Source: Portunus trituberculatus
Taxonomy: Eukaryota; Arthropoda; Malacostraca; Decapoda; Portunidae
Direction: 5' to 3'
Length of the DNA stretch: 64,000 nucleotides
Assembly (NCBI RefSeq): GCF_017591435.1
Contig: NC_059300.1
Span: forward strand, 14,620,704-14,684,703
Shown here piece by piece: positions 34,990 to 51,447 of this stretch. Under the pieces are notes generated by a model, which had not been told where the DNA came from, did not search any database, and saw only the letters and a list, made by a program, of their open reading frames with translations. The translations under genes and the position numbers were made by a program. Numbering within the stretch: position 1 is the stretch's first letter; every line of letters starts with the position of its first letter.

Positions 34990-37683
34990 ATCCAGCACAA
35001 CATTCTTTCCTGGGGAAACCATAAGTTTGACTTGACTAACACTTATAGACATTACTACCCTGATGTTATCCTTATCAACAGCCATGGACTTAGTAATGAG
35101 ACAAGACTCAAAATACCAGCAAAACTTTTGCAACACTCAAAATTACGGGGTAGCTATAGCCGTAAAAAGCCAACTGCGCCAGAAAGTCGAGGATGATTTC
35201 TTATCTGAGACTCTTGTAATAAAGACTGACACACCAGATGAACCTATCATTATTGCAACTAGCTGCCTCACCCCATGACGACCTTACTTACCTCACCCAG
35301 ACTTCCTTCGTCTACTCCGAAGACAGACATCACTTTTCTTAGTTGGAGACTTAAACACACGACATTCTTATCTTGGATACACCACCACCAACCAGGTTGG
35401 TAAACACATTGTAGAATACTTTCAACGACAAACTGCATGCCACATTGGCCCTCATTTCCCCACTATTTTCAACCATAACACTTTGTCATCACCTGACTTC
35501 GTTCTAACTAACAGAGCCAATTTCCTAAACTACGCTCTCTTACCAGGACCCCTGATGACTAGCGACCATATACCTATCATACTGGACATTTCTACCTCCC
35601 CCTTTACTAATCCCCACTTTTAAATATCACAGGACAGACTGGGATGCTTTTAAAGGAGACATCGCCTTACGGATGACGGACCTTCCTGACATCGCTTACG
35701 GCTCCATGGAAGATATTGACAATGCTCTGGACACCTGGATGACTACAGTAAGGACTACTGCTGACAGACACATACCATAGGCGACATACAAATTTAGGTC
35801 TGCCCCTAGGCCTTCTCGGACTACACAGCTGCTTAGAATCCAGTTTCAGGCACTGTGAGACAGGGCAATGCTGAGAGGGTGGACCCACGATGATTTTAGG
35901 TGGTACAACCAGCTATAGGTTGCAATGCAGGACTCATGTCAGATAGAGGCCCGAGAGCATTGGGGAAGGAAGTTGGCCTGCCTAACTGCCAACAACCAGG
36001 ACCCCAGAAAGTTTTGGTAAGAGCTCAAGTGTCTCTCAGGAAAAACTTCAGGACCAGTCAGTTTTTTTAATAGATGCCACAGGAGACAAAATATTCACTA
36101 ACACTGACAGAGAACAACTATGTACTTCAATATGGGACTGCATTTACAGGGAAGACTACAACGATGACTTTGACAACAATGACTGAGTGCTGGATTACAT
36201 GGCCACTGCTGTGCAAAGGACATATCCTTTCGACAATGATGAGCCTGCTCATCTTACTGGCACCTCGCCTCTGGACTGCGTTATTTCCGCCCAGGAGCTG
36301 GATGCCGCCGTCAAAGGCGGTAGGCCGACCTGCCCTGGGGGAAGTAAGATTAACAGAACTATACTCTTGTATCTTCCAAATTCTGCCTTTACCAGACTGT
36401 GGGCAATTTTCAACGCCGCACTCTCTGCAGGGAACTTTCCTAATGAATTCAAGCAAGCCGAGATGAGGATGATCCTGAAAGCTGGTAAAGTTCCCACTCA
36501 TCTGGAGAACTACTGTCTCATCTCTCTGCTTGAGGTCCCTGGTAAGTTACTGGAAAGGATCATCACCTCGTGGCTACGCATCCACTTGGAGACTGGTAAC
36601 CTTCTTTATCCAGCACAGTACGGTTTTAGGAGCGGTAGGGGCGCTGTGCATGCCATCGCACTGGCCACAGAGACCATGGCTCTCCACCAAGCCAATAGGT
36701 CCTGATGTAACTTGGTACTGCGGAACGTGAGTAAGGCGTTTTACCGAGTATGGCACTTAGGCCTGAAGTTCAAGATACTTCACCTGGGTCTGCCTGCCCC
36801 AGTCGAGCACCTGCTCTGTGACTTCCTTGATGAAAGGATAGTGAGGATGAGAGTTGGGGGTCACCTAGGCCCTCGCCCTCGCTACGGGAGTTTTGCACAG
36901 GAGTGTACTCTCCCCCACTCTTTACAGCATCTACACCAGCAACTGCCGTATCTCAGGCGCTGGTATTAACGTATTTTATGCTGATGACATTTCACAGGTT
37001 GTTTACCATCCAGGCCGCTCCAGTAGGATGGCGAACACCCACACCAGCAGAGAGGTTGCCCGAGTCAACGCCTTTGAGAAGGAATGGAGGATCAGGACCG
37101 ACATGGCCAAGTTCACCGTTGTGCCCCTTGCCACCAAGACCCCCGCCCCACTGCTGGTAGATGGGGATGATGTAGGATTCAGTCCAAGGGGCTCACTCCT
37201 AGGACTGTCCATTTCTACAATGTGCTACACTACCTACGTCTCCCAATGCATGGCAAGAGCGAAATCAGCTCTTACCAGACTATATTGCTTCAGACACTTG
37301 GCCACTGGTCTTAAGCTCCATCTTATAAAGCTCTAGTTATTCCTATTCTCTCCTATCCTCCTGTTCCTCTGCATGCTCTCTCCCATACAGCTATTAGCAG
37401 ATTGCAAAAAGTGCAGAACAGCATCCTGAGGTTCGCCTTCAGGACAGGGTGGGACAACTTCACCAGCTTGGCATCGCTCCATGAGGCCACATCCCTCCCA
37501 GCCCTCAAAGTCCACCTCCATGAGATGGCTGCCAAACTCTGGCAAAGAATGGATAACGAAGGTTGGGACCAGTACCGGGTGCTGAGGGCTCTGCATGAAG
37601 AAACTCTGCACCAGCAGCATGCCTGGTTCCCCAGAAGTCTCCAAAGACTTGAAGAAGAACCTCCAAAACCCAGATACAGATGA
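34990..37683 (+). pseudogene. Jockey-like LINE ORF2 (endonuclease and reverse transcriptase), broken
   Basis: ORF2 would nick target DNA and reverse-transcribe LINE RNA. An APE-type endonuclease is visible in pieces: LTNTYRHYYPDVILI near 35035, GDLNTRHSYLGY near 35345 and TSDHIPIILDI near 35558. The reverse transcriptase follows: EMRMILKAGK and ENYCLISLLEVPGKLLERI near 36460-36560, YGFRSGRGAVHAIALATE near 36618, the catalytic block NVFYADDISQVVYH near 36970, and RGSLLGLSIS near 37186. The C terminus reads NSILRFAFRTGWD ... ALHEETL and stops at 37681. In-frame stops and many frame changes break both domains, so this is a dead copy. The order, knuckle-type ORF1 and APE endonuclease place it in the jockey/I group. 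Confidence 0.88.
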
Positions 37684-38900
37684 ATGTAGACTATCCTTAA
37701 AAAAGAAAAACAGTACTTTTTTTTTATTCTCCTCCCCCCTTGTTCCAGTATATGTAAACCTGTATCTTTTGCACTCCCCCTCACAATTCTTCCTCTCCCC
37801 CCTTGTTCCAGTATATGTAAACTTGTATCTTTTGCACTCCCCCTCACAATTCTACTGTATTTCTGTAGTACTGCTTGATTATTCCTCATACAGATCACCA
37901 CTATCAATCACTGGCATGCCTGCCCCATACCACCTGTAGAACGCTGATGCTGATGATGCCTATCCCATTATGAGAAATCCCAGAGTCGAGATGATGCAGC
38001 ACCCAGTGGAATGATGGCACTCTGGGACACTGCCAGGACAGATGACACTGACAGCACCCAAGTGCTGGTTTCTTCTGTGTGGTCTCCCCTCATGCCTCAC
38101 GCCTCACGCCTTGAGTTGTTGGGACGCTGGCCTACGTTTCAGCAAGGGGTACAGGACCACCGGGAAGCTTGCAAAACTCCCGGCAGTGAGGCTGAGCTTC
38201 CGAGGCGCACAGCTGAAGGGTCTTGCCTGTATGGTGGGGCAGACCCGTCACAAAAGGCGGCCCTATGAACCACTCCACTCTACCACCGACTTCAACCCTC
38301 CTTCTGCAGTCCCCTAGCTGCAGGAATCACCAACTTTGACACCACCAGGAAGACACTCGCAAAGTGACCCTATATAGTGAATGTGCCACAAAAAAGAAAG
38401 ACACACTAGTGCAGAGACACACACCTGTACAACAGGGATACACAACCACATACTTGCTTTTGTATATAGTACAATGACACAGCCACAACAGCATGGGTGG
38501 TTTTTCTCCGGGAACTCCAGTTTCCGCCCTGAAAGACATCTGTGCTGACTGTGGACACACTACACCATACTTATATTTCTGTATATGTTATATGATATTC
38601 TTTTACTATGCTCTCCACATTAACATATTATTGTACTCAAATGTATCAATGTATATATTGTAACCCTCCCTACTCTTTCACTCTCTCATAGCATTATGGG
38701 TGGTTTTCCTCCGGGAACTCTGGTTTCCACCCTTTACCCAGCACATACTACCCTATGACATTCATTACTTTGAAATAGCAGGCCGGACTGCCTGGCAACT
38801 CTACTCCTACTGTATTTCTGTATTTCCTCTCCTCTTTCTTCCAGTGTACCAGTCAGGTACACTCTACCCCCCTTCTTTGTAACCCCTCTTACCAAATAAA
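37684..38900 (+). mobile_element. Probable 3' untranslated region of the LINE
   Basis: A 67-bp direct repeat lies at about 37732-37852 (CCCCTTGTTCCAGTATATGT occurs twice). A second pair of related blocks, GGGTGGTTTTYCTCCGGGAA, lies at about 38488 and 38697. The segment ends around AATAAACTTTGTAAAC (38896), a plausible polyadenylation region. No open frame with recognisable content occurs. 38900-39370 is unassigned sequence rich in CTGCCT/CTCTGC without a gene I can support. Confidence 0.5.
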
Positions 38901-39374
38901 CTTTGTAAACTTTCACCCTGCTCGCTGTCTGCTTGCCCGCTCTCTCTTGGCTTCTCCCCAGTTCTCCTGCGGACAGTCTGGTCCTCCGGTGCTTCTTCTC
39001 CCACAAGTTCGTCGTTCTGCTCCTGTCCTGCTCCCTTCGCCCCCTTATCATCACACAGTGTGTTCTCTGCTCTCTGCTCTTGTCCTGTGTATCACCTTGT
39101 ACTGCCTGGTAATGTAGTGTTGTACCAGAGTAAACTTAAAAAGCTGTGCTAAGTGTTTCCTGCCTCCTGCCTGAGTCCTGGTGAGTAAGTGTACCTCGCT
39201 CCCCTCACTAGTCATGGACCTTCGCCAGTATTATCCCTTTGCTGCCCCATCCTTTGCTGTCCTGGTCTGCTGCAGATGGTAAGTGAGTTTATGGTTGTGG
39301 CTGTGGAAGCTGAGTAAGGACATTGGGAGTGGTGTCCCTGGTTGGGCGGCGATTGTAAGAATATAGTCGAACAG

Positions 39375-40284
39375 TTAAGGCGTTTTCAGTAGCGTCACTG
39401 CAAGGCCAAACATGTTTGAGTTCACGCTGAACAGGATAGTGCTGAGGACACCGTCGGTGGTGCCAGACGACCATGTCACTGTGATCTCAATCCCTGGGAG
39501 AAGTTATTGTACACATCAGTCGCCTGAGCCAGCACTGTGGTCAAGATGTAAACACAGCAGCATAGTGGAAGAGTTTGGAGATTTATTCCTTGATGGGGAG
39601 TATTATAGGTCACCAGTGTTTCATCATTTGTATATGCCGAGGGCCGAGCAGCGCAATACTCATAAAAAACAACAGGTCTTCAGTCCTGAAAGTGGTTTGA
39701 TCTACGCAGGCTTGTTTTGAAGGTGTTCCATTGTAGATGTATGGCTGCGGTTTTCTGACGCCTATATAATTGAATTACATCAATAATTAGCAGATAATCT
39801 ATTTTTACCATCATTTATTACTTTATGATATAAGGATTTGCCAAAATATTATAATTTTTTCACCTAATAATAGAAAAGTAACTCCATTATTGTATCGAAG
39901 TCACGACTAGAAGTATGGAATCGGACAACATCCACAACAAGGACGGATAGATGCGACATGTCACCAGCTACCACCAGCTCCTTAATTTATTTCACGCCGT
40001 ATTTTTTATACCGGTTCTCTCCAGTATATCGCATAATATGTAAACGTAAATCTACATCTACAGTACCCACTTCTATGGCCTAACATATGTCTAACTATTC
40101 AGTTTTATTCGAAATGCAACTCCTCCTTGATCTCATTCCATGAGGTTGCTCCACGCTGATTGGCTAAAAAGCGTTTGCCAAACGAGAGCAAACGCTTTGG
40201 AAAGGCGTTTGCTCGCGTTTGCGAAAACTTTCCTTCGTTTGACTCCATTTGCCCCCAACCGCTCCGCTACTGAAAACACCTTTA
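39375..40284. mobile_element. Candidate non-autonomous inverted-repeat element, 0.9 kb
   Basis: The left edge has AAGGCGTTTTCAGTAGCG (39377-39394). The right edge carries its near reverse complement, CGCTACTGAAAACACCTTT (40265-40283). Inside the right end is a cluster of GCGTTTGC/GCAAACGC motifs. It includes a perfect hairpin, AAAGCGTTTGC (40168-40178) with GCAAACGCTTT (40188-40198). No coding frame was recognised. A clean target duplication was not found, so the superfamily is open. Confidence 0.5.
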
Positions 40285-40289
40285 GCTAA

Positions 40290-43225
<2,936 letters not shown>

Positions 43226-43457
43226 TTAGAATGGTGGCGGCCCATTGGGATAGCGCAGCATAGGGTCCAGGCTACGGGCAAAGTTGTTAGCCATGCTACA
43301 GGCATAGTCATCTTCTGAAGTCGGGACCAAGGAGGCCACTCCCAGCATGAGGAGCATCAAAGCTTGGATGGGAAGTGCTGCACGCATCACCCGGCCCAGG
43401 AATCTGTAGGAGCGACGCACCACACCTTCGTTGCCACCCTCAGCACCCAGCACATCA
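43226..43457 (-). CDS. Msp300: Nesprin C-terminal exon: KASH domain
   Basis: The exon begins after the acceptor GTTTACTGGCAG (43458 upward) and ends at TAA (43226-43228). It supplies one base of a split codon and then 76 residues. FLGRVMRAALP leads into a single membrane segment (ALPIQALMLLMLGVASLVP), then a lumenal tail reading CSMANNFARSLDPMLRYPNG and ending PPPF. This is the KASH peptide, which anchors nesprins in the outer nuclear membrane by binding SUN trimers in the perinuclear space. The lumenal Cys (23 residues before the stop) is at the position that forms a disulphide with SUN proteins in vertebrates, and the terminal PPPX is the SUN-binding motif. The final residue is Phe; in the nesprins I recall it is Thr or Leu. 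Confidence 0.95.
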
Positions 43458-43630
43458 CTGCCAGTAAACATAACATTAGGAAAGGGACACAAATACCTTG
43501 CATAAATTAATATCAACTTATCAAGGTTGTTATTTGTGCAGAAGTAAAATCTTTGAAAACATTATGAATCAGACACTTAACTCAGTTTCTTCTCATTTAT
43601 CATAAATTCATAAATATATCTATATCTATA

Positions 43631-44216
<586 letters not shown>

Positions 44217-44218
44217 TA

Positions 44219-44860
44219 CAGTAAGCCCCCACACTTGGCAAATCTCAGCTTGTCGAAATTCACTTTTGGTGGTAGGATGGCCACAGAGCACCGAGTGCAC
44301 GCTTGGCAATTTGAATTCAAACTTGGCAGTCATCTGGCGACTGCATGGCGAACTATACGGCTCCCCGGTGACGTCAGATCTCTCTCTAAACCTATCAGAA
44401 CGTAGTGTGAGAGTCCCCTTTCATCCATTTTGTTTGCGCTACCCTGTCTTCTGCTAGTGTGGGAAAGAATTATCGATTTACCGCCAACATGGCCTCTACC
44501 AGCACAACAGGTGGTACTGGTGGTGGTAAGGAAAATGATGGCGTGGGCAAGGACAAAAGTGGGCGAGGGAAATGGATGGAAAAACGGGAGTTACAGCCTT
44601 TATATCATGTCTTATTAGCTTTATTTATTGTTTATTGGTCTGTTTTCTAAATGCGTTCTAATATGTGAAGGCAAAAAATTTTATTTCAGCTCAAAAGATG
44701 GTATTTTATGAGTCAAAAGATGGACTTTGGCAATGACCAAAGACTGATTGAGGCATTTTTTAGGCAATTTATATGATATAAAAAACTCGTGCTTGGCGAA
44801 ATTCACATCTGGCAGTTGTTTTGCCAGACTAATTAATTCACCAGGCAGGGAGGCTTACTG
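44219..44860 (+). mobile_element. TA-target inverted-repeat element, family C (TIR CAGTAAGCCCC), copy 1
   Basis: Left end CAGTAAGCCCCCACACTTGG; the right end is the reverse complement of CAGTAAGCCTCCC. Both are flanked by TA. The interior has a short open start reading MASTSTTGGTGGGKENDG. The structure matches a non-autonomous pogo/Tigger-like transposon of 642 bp. Confidence 0.75.
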
Positions 44861-44868
44861 TATATATA

Positions 44869-45141
<273 letters not shown>

Positions 45142-45593
45142 ATATATATACAGGTAACCCCCGCTTAATGAAGGTTCACACAACAAAATTTTGCTACAAC
45201 GAATGTTTCCTTTTACTACCATCTGCTCGTTTAACGAACACCAAACTCACTTTAGCGAAATTTTATCCAGGTAATTTTTTCTAAGTTTGAAAGCCCCGCC
45301 GTATCATGCAAGCCGACAGGCTTTTGAATACACCAGCGCCTCTCATGGACAAAACATGCACCACTCATTCCCCAAGTTCAAAATAATAACAGCGTCAGCA
45401 GCAGCTCGTCTTCCCTCGCCCAACATGCTACCAAAACGCCCTGCAATGTTGCCTAGCATTGCTAAGAAGACCATGAAGTCTCTTACTCTCGAAGTGAAGA
45501 TGGATATTATTCACAGACACGAGAGAGGTGAGAAAATTAACAGCATTGCTTGCCACCATGGCTCAACTCCATCTACAGTAATACTCCGCTTAA

Positions 45594-47613
45594 CCCCTAA
45601 AGTACGGGGGATTGATTTACTTTCTGTCTGTTACAACGAGGAAAAATCACACCTGTCAAAAATACAGGCAACCCCCGCTTAACGAAGGAGTTACGTTCCT
45701 AAAAAACACTTGGTTAAGCGAAATTTCATTGAGCGAACCGATTATAACAAGTTTAACCCCTGATTTGAACTTCCATTGAGAGTAAGCAAAGCGAGAGTGC
45801 ATCATAGTACAGTAAAAGGTTTAATGAAAGTAAAAATTATGAAGTTTAACATTTAGGTAGTTTAATTTAAGTCATTATAATGTACACTAATGTATGTATG
45901 TACGTAACTTTATAATGTTGATGATCTTAACTTTATGAAGGGAGGGAGAGTGAAATGGGAAATACACTAACCGGCAACCTGTGGAATGTAAACAAAGTGC
46001 ACATCATGGTACCGCATACAAAACTTATGTACCACATTTCCACAAGGCTTTCCATTTTATCCATTGAAGAGTCACGAGTTCAGGTGGTTCTTTTAGCTTT
46101 CAAGGAAGATGCGGTCACACCGGCCTTCTTAATAGAGTCTGCTGACTTGAAAATAGTAAACAGTAGATGGAGTCAAGATGATGGCAAGCAATGTTATTAG
46201 TTTTCTGGCCTCTCTCTTGTCTGTGAATAATACCCAGCTTCACTTCGAGAGTAAGACACTTCCTGGTCTTCTTAGGAATGTTAGGCCACATAGCAGGGTG
46301 TTTTTGTGGTAAGTTGAACTAGGGAAGATGAGCTGCTGGTGACGCTGTTATGCTTTGACTGGGGAGTGAGTGGAGCGCGTGATCTTGATGTTACAGGTGA
46401 CGCAGAATTTCTTCTGAGTCAGGCCTCTGTATTGGCAGCGCCTGTGTTGTCCACGAGAGGCTTGATCTTGATCTTTATTCTACAGGTGTTTCAGGATTTC
46501 TCCTGAGGCAGGCCTTAGTACCAGCAGCTCCTGGTGTATTCAAAAGCTGTCAGCTTGCATGATATGGTGGGGCTTTGAAATTTGGAAAAAATTTACCTGG
46601 ATAAAACTTCGTTAAAGCGAGTTTTGTGTTCGTTAAACGAGCAGATGGTAGTAAAACGAAACCTTCGTTGTAGCGAAATTTCGTTATGTGAACCTTCGTT
46701 AAACGGGGGTTGCCTGTACTAAAAATATTTTTTTCTAATAAAAACATATTTCTTTGTGTTATTCTGAGTACAACAATGTAATTTTCAACATGTTATGACC
46801 TCTGAGAGCAAAGTTATTGCATATAAAAAAACATTCATGGCAAAACCCGCCGCTAAGAAATACCCCCCAAGCTAAGATAACACCGCACTCTCTCTCTCTC
46901 TCTCTCTCTCTCTCCTTTTGGGCATTTGAATTTGATGTAAAAGTAGAAACTTTTGCACTTTCATGTCAAGAAAATGCTAACTCTGATAATTATATGAAAT
47001 TATGTGTAAAACAGGAAAAGAAAAAGAAACCACATATTACAAGTATTGTGGATTTCTATAATAATTGGAATCTGGCAACTCTTATTAGCAGTGGGATTCA
47101 CGTGACTTGGCCGACAAGCACATTCCTGTAGAGGCAACCAGGGTGACATACACCAGCGCATTGCTGGAGGGGAATAGGCTACGTGAGGTCTATGAACGTT
47201 GCTGTGAGGGTTGGTCTCTGTCTCCCAGATCACTATCAGAATCATTACTGGAGTCTTCACTTACTTCTGTCTCCGTAAAAAAATCAGTCTTCATTTTCAT
47301 CACTCCTCAATGTCATTACCGAGTAACACTGACATAACATCACTCGGAGTACCGTTTCCTCCCTCCGGGTGATGGGGGTTGCCAGATGTCGCCTCAAAAT
47401 GGGAAAAGATGTCTCATTGTGAGGGAACATATGTCTCAAGGCTCAAGCAGATGAGCGAGAAAAGATGCCAGATACCTCCACTTGCCCCAGGACCAATAGT
47501 GAGGAGGAGAGATTCAAACGTTTAGTGCGGAAATATCATGATTACCAGTACGATCCCCGCCTCTCCGCACGTGATGCTACAATCGTACATATACGATCAC
47601 CATACTTTAAGGG
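45594..47613 (-). mobile_element. piggyBac-like element with TTAA target duplication, nested in family B
   Basis: Both ends are flanked by TTAA (45590-45593 and 47614-47617). The TIRs are CCCCTAAAGTACGG (left) and CCCTTAAAGTATGG (right, reversed), matching at 12 of 14. Joining the TTAA sites restores the family B inverted repeat (CTCCGCTTAACGAACATTCG). On the minus strand (about 47195-47310) a short frame reads MKTDFFTETEVSEDSSNDSD, an acidic start like that of piggyBac transposases. The rest of a transposase is not visible. Confidence 0.7.
45665..46716 (-). mobile_element. Family A element, innermost nested copy
   Basis: Complete TIRs (CAGGCAACCCCCGCTTAACG at left; reverse of CAGGCAACCCCCGTTTAACG at right) and TA on both sides. 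It lies inside the piggyBac-like element, in reverse orientation relative to the outer family A copy. 1052 bp, non-autonomous. Confidence 0.85.
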
Positions 47614-47967
47614 TTAACGAACATTCGTCTAACAAATTTCCGGTTTAACGTACTATATAAAGTTAGACCAAAACGTCCGCATAATGTACAACCACATCCG
47701 ATTTAGCAAATTTTTTGGGTTTGAATTTGCCAGGTGAGGGACTGAAAGCAGCAGCTTCGCTGTGATTAGCTGGCTCCCCGCCTGTCCCTAGCGCTCCTGG
47801 AGCTGGATCCAAGATTCTTTAACAACGTCAGAGCAACCTCCTGCCGCGAAATGGCATCCATGAACGCTTGGAGGGATGGTGATAAGGTTGCTCTGAGGTT
47901 GCTGGGAACACCACCTATGGAGGTGGTGTTACTGTCTTATACATATATGCATTTATGTTCACAAAAC

Positions 47968-48355
47968 ATTTCTATTAGCTTTTTACAAACCTTGCCCCCA
48001 AGAAAGGATTGTTTTGTAATGCATAAAGTGAAATCTTACGTGGAATACCAGAAAATAAAGCAGAGATGAGATCGCCCACAGACTCACGGTGACTCGGCCG
48101 CTTCTTCTTCTTCTTGTGACCCTTTTTTGCTTGTCGTGTTGTCTTTCACCACGAAATTTATGTTTCCACTCCTCTATTGACTGCTATAATGGATATCATA
48201 TCTTAGTATTCATATACGCTCATACCATGAGGATAACCTGGACTCCATGGCAGTGAGCAATTGTGAATTAATAATGAAATACTGCGGTATTTCACTTTAT
48301 GCATTACAAAATAATCCTTTCTTGTGGGCAAGGTTTGTAAAGAGCTAATAGAAAT
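47968..48355. repeat. Long inverted repeat, arms of about 67 bp
   Basis: Arms 47968-48033 and 48289-48355 match at about 64 of 67 positions as reverse complements (for example ATTTCTATTAGCT / AGCTAATAGAAAT). The loop is about 255 bp. It lies within the family B element. Confidence 0.85.
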
Positions 48356-49006
48356 ATATATAATTTTTTTTTAACCCCATGTGGTATGTTGGGGACCAGC
48401 CCAGAACGCATCCCCGCTATTTCCATTATTTCCTATGAGAAAATTACGTCTGCTTAACGAATTTCCGCTCTACGAACAGCTTTGACACCCCCTATCCTGT
48501 TCGTTAAGCGGAGTATTGCTGTACTGTCTACTATTTTCAAGTCAGCAGACTCTATTAAGAAGGCTGGTGAGACCGTATCTTCCTTACAAGCTAAAAGAAC
48601 CACCTGAACTCATGACTCTGCAATGGATAAAATACAAAGCCTTGTGGAAATGTGGTACATAAGTTTTGTATGCGGTACAATGATGCGCCCTTTATTTACA
48701 TTCCACAGGTTGCCAGTAGTGTCTTTCCCGTTTCACTCTCCCTCCTTTCATAAATTTAAGATCATCAACATTATAGTAACTTACATACATACATTAGTGT
48801 ACATTATAATGACTTAGTCTTAAATTAAACTGCCTAAATGTTAAACTTCTTAATTGTCACTTTCATTAAACCTTTCACTATACTATGATGCACTCTCACT
48901 TTGTTTTCTCTCAGTAGAAGTTCAAGTCAGGGGTGAAACTTGTTATAATTGGTTCGCTTAACGAACGTCTTTTTTTAAGAACGTAACCTGTTCGTTAAGC
49001 GGGGGT

Positions 49007-49529
<523 letters not shown>

Positions 49530-49534
49530 GTGTG

Positions 49535-49537
<3 letters not shown>

Positions 49538-49572
<35 letters not shown>
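49538..49572. repeat. (AT)n array between family D and family C ends
   Basis: Short TA tract that ends at the left TIR of family C copy 2. Confidence 0.95.
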
Positions 49573-49575
<3 letters not shown>

Positions 49576-50105
49576 TAAGCCCCAAAATTTAGTGAAATCC
49601 AGCTTAGTGAAACCCTTATTTAGCGACTATCTGGAACAAGGCCAAGCCCTAAAGTTTAGCGATTTTCTCTCATATCTAGCAAATATACCGCGCTACACTG
49701 TCCCGCCTCCCACTCGCTCTGAGCCAATTGTACCGTCTCTTGCTCGCTCTGAGCCAATCGCATGTCTGTTTGGCCGTGACGTCAGCCCCACAGTGCCTCC
49801 AGCATTCCCGCTCGACACTTGAGCTATTGTGTGTTAATCCAGCGTGTGAACTCATTTTTTGTTCTCCCATCCTCGCTGTTTACGAGTTTCGCTATCACCA
49901 TGGCCTCCACTAGTGGTTCAGGGGGTGCTGATTCTCGTGAAGGTAGCGATGTTGCAGCTGTAAATGGGGACTCGAAATGGGGACTTTGGGCGGACGAAAG
50001 ACTGATTGGTATTTTTTCCTATTTAAAGTAGTATTCAAATTTGGCAAAATTCCAATTTAGCTATGGTTTCTGCAGACTAATAGGATCGCTAAATGTGGGG
50101 ACTTA

Positions 50106-50108
<3 letters not shown>
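49573..50108 (+). mobile_element. TA-target element, family C, copy 2
   Basis: Starts CAGTAAGCCCCAAAATTTAG and ends in the reverse of CAGTAAGTCCCCACATTTAG. TA repeats flank both sides. Its central frame starts MASTSGSGGADSREGSD, closely like copy 1, so the short coding start is a family trait. 536 bp. Confidence 0.8.

Positions 50109-50172
<64 letters not shown>
50109..50172. repeat. (AT)n array between family C and family A ends
   Basis: The TA tract fills the whole space between two TIR termini. Confidence 0.97.
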
Positions 50173-50175
<3 letters not shown>

Positions 50176-51093
50176 GCAACCCCCGCTTAACAAAGGGGTT
50201 GCGTTCCTAAAAAACCCTTCATTAAATAAAACTTCGTTAAACGAACCGATTATAGCAAGTCTAACCTCTGACTTGAACATCCACTGAGTGTAAACAAAGT
50301 GAGAGTGCATCATAGTACAGTGAACAGTTTAATGAAAGTAAAAATTATGAAGTTAAACATTTAGGCAGTTTAATTCAAGTCATTATAATGTACACTAATG
50401 TATGTACTATGTACGTAACTTTATAATGTTGATGGTCTTGAATTTATGAAGGGAGGGAGAGTGAAACAGGAAAGACACTAACTGGCAACCTGTGGAATGT
50501 AAACAAAGGGCACATCATTGTATCACATACAAAACTTATGTACCACATTTCCACAAGGCTTTCCATCTTATCCATTGTAGACTCATGAGTTCAAGTAGTT
50601 CTTATAGCTTGCAAGGAAGATACGGTCTCACCAGCCTTTTTAATAGAGTCTGCTGACTTGAAAATAGTAGAGACAGTAGACGGAGTCAAGATGGTGGTGA
50701 GCAATGCTATTAGTTTTCTTGCCTCTCTTGTGTCTAAATAATATCCAGCTTCACTTCGACAGTAAGAGATTTCCTGGTCTTCTTAGCAACGCTAGGGGAC
50801 ATTGCAGGGCGTTTTGGTGTAAGTTGAGCGAGGGACGACGAGCTGCTGTTGATGCTGTTATTGTTTTGAACAGGGGGAGTGAGTGGTTTGCGTGTTGTCC
50901 ATGAGAGGCGCTGGTGTATTCAAAAGCCTGTCGGTCTGCGTGATACAGTGGTGCTTTCAAACTTGGAAAAAATTACCTGGATAAAACTTCGTTAAAGCGA
51001 GTTTGATGTTCGTTAAACGAGCAAATGGTAGTAAAATGAAACCTTCGTTGTAGCAAAATTTCGTTGTGTGAACCTTCGTTAAGCTGGGGTTGC
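50173..51093 (-). mobile_element. Family A element, reverse copy
   Basis: Left end CAGGCAACCCCCGCTTAACA; right end reads CTTCGTTAAGCTGGGGTTGC and runs into CT repeats (51094-51112). About 920 bp. The helix-turn-helix remnant lies on the minus strand near 50740-50830. Confidence 0.8.
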
Positions 51094-51108
51094 TCTCTCT
51101 CTCTCTCT

Positions 51109-51241
<133 letters not shown>

Positions 51242-51252
51242 CAGTATATATA

Positions 51253-51447
51253 CACTCGACCCTCGAAACAATGGACAAATGCGTGCACGACCCTGTCCGT
51301 AGATTGCAAAAGTCAGTTCTTTGCAAAACTACATAAAACACTGTATAAAATGTCCGTAAAATACTGTGTAATCATTAAGAAATCATTCAAGCAGTATTAC
51401 AAAGCGTTAAGTACAACAAATAACCTGAAATAGATGATATGAGCATG
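51253..51447. mobile_element. Family D MITE, truncated copy
   Basis: Starts CACTCGACCCTCGAAACAAT after TA and follows the reverse of the 49119 element as far as GATGATATGAGCATGG, where similarity stops. The next 250 bp (to about 51690) resemble, in inverted form, 55060-55280. Confidence 0.7.

Larger units (their letters stand above)
45576..48521 (+). mobile_element. TA-target element, family B (TIR CAGTAATACTCCGCTTAACG), nested
   Basis: The left end starts CAGTAATACTCCGCTTAA; the right end is the reverse complement of CAGCAATACTCCGCTTAACG. TA lies on both sides (45574-45575, 48522-48523). A piggyBac-like element sits in its left TIR. A 67-base inverted repeat (47968-48033 against 48289-48355) lies in the right half. 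A short frame at 47851 starts MASMNAWRDGDKVALRLLG with no known match. Confidence 0.8.

Noticed and set aside
39060..39300. LTR-retrotransposon end (LTR plus primer-binding site)
   Set aside because: The sequence looks leader-like, but I found no second LTR, no clear primer-binding site and no gag/pol.
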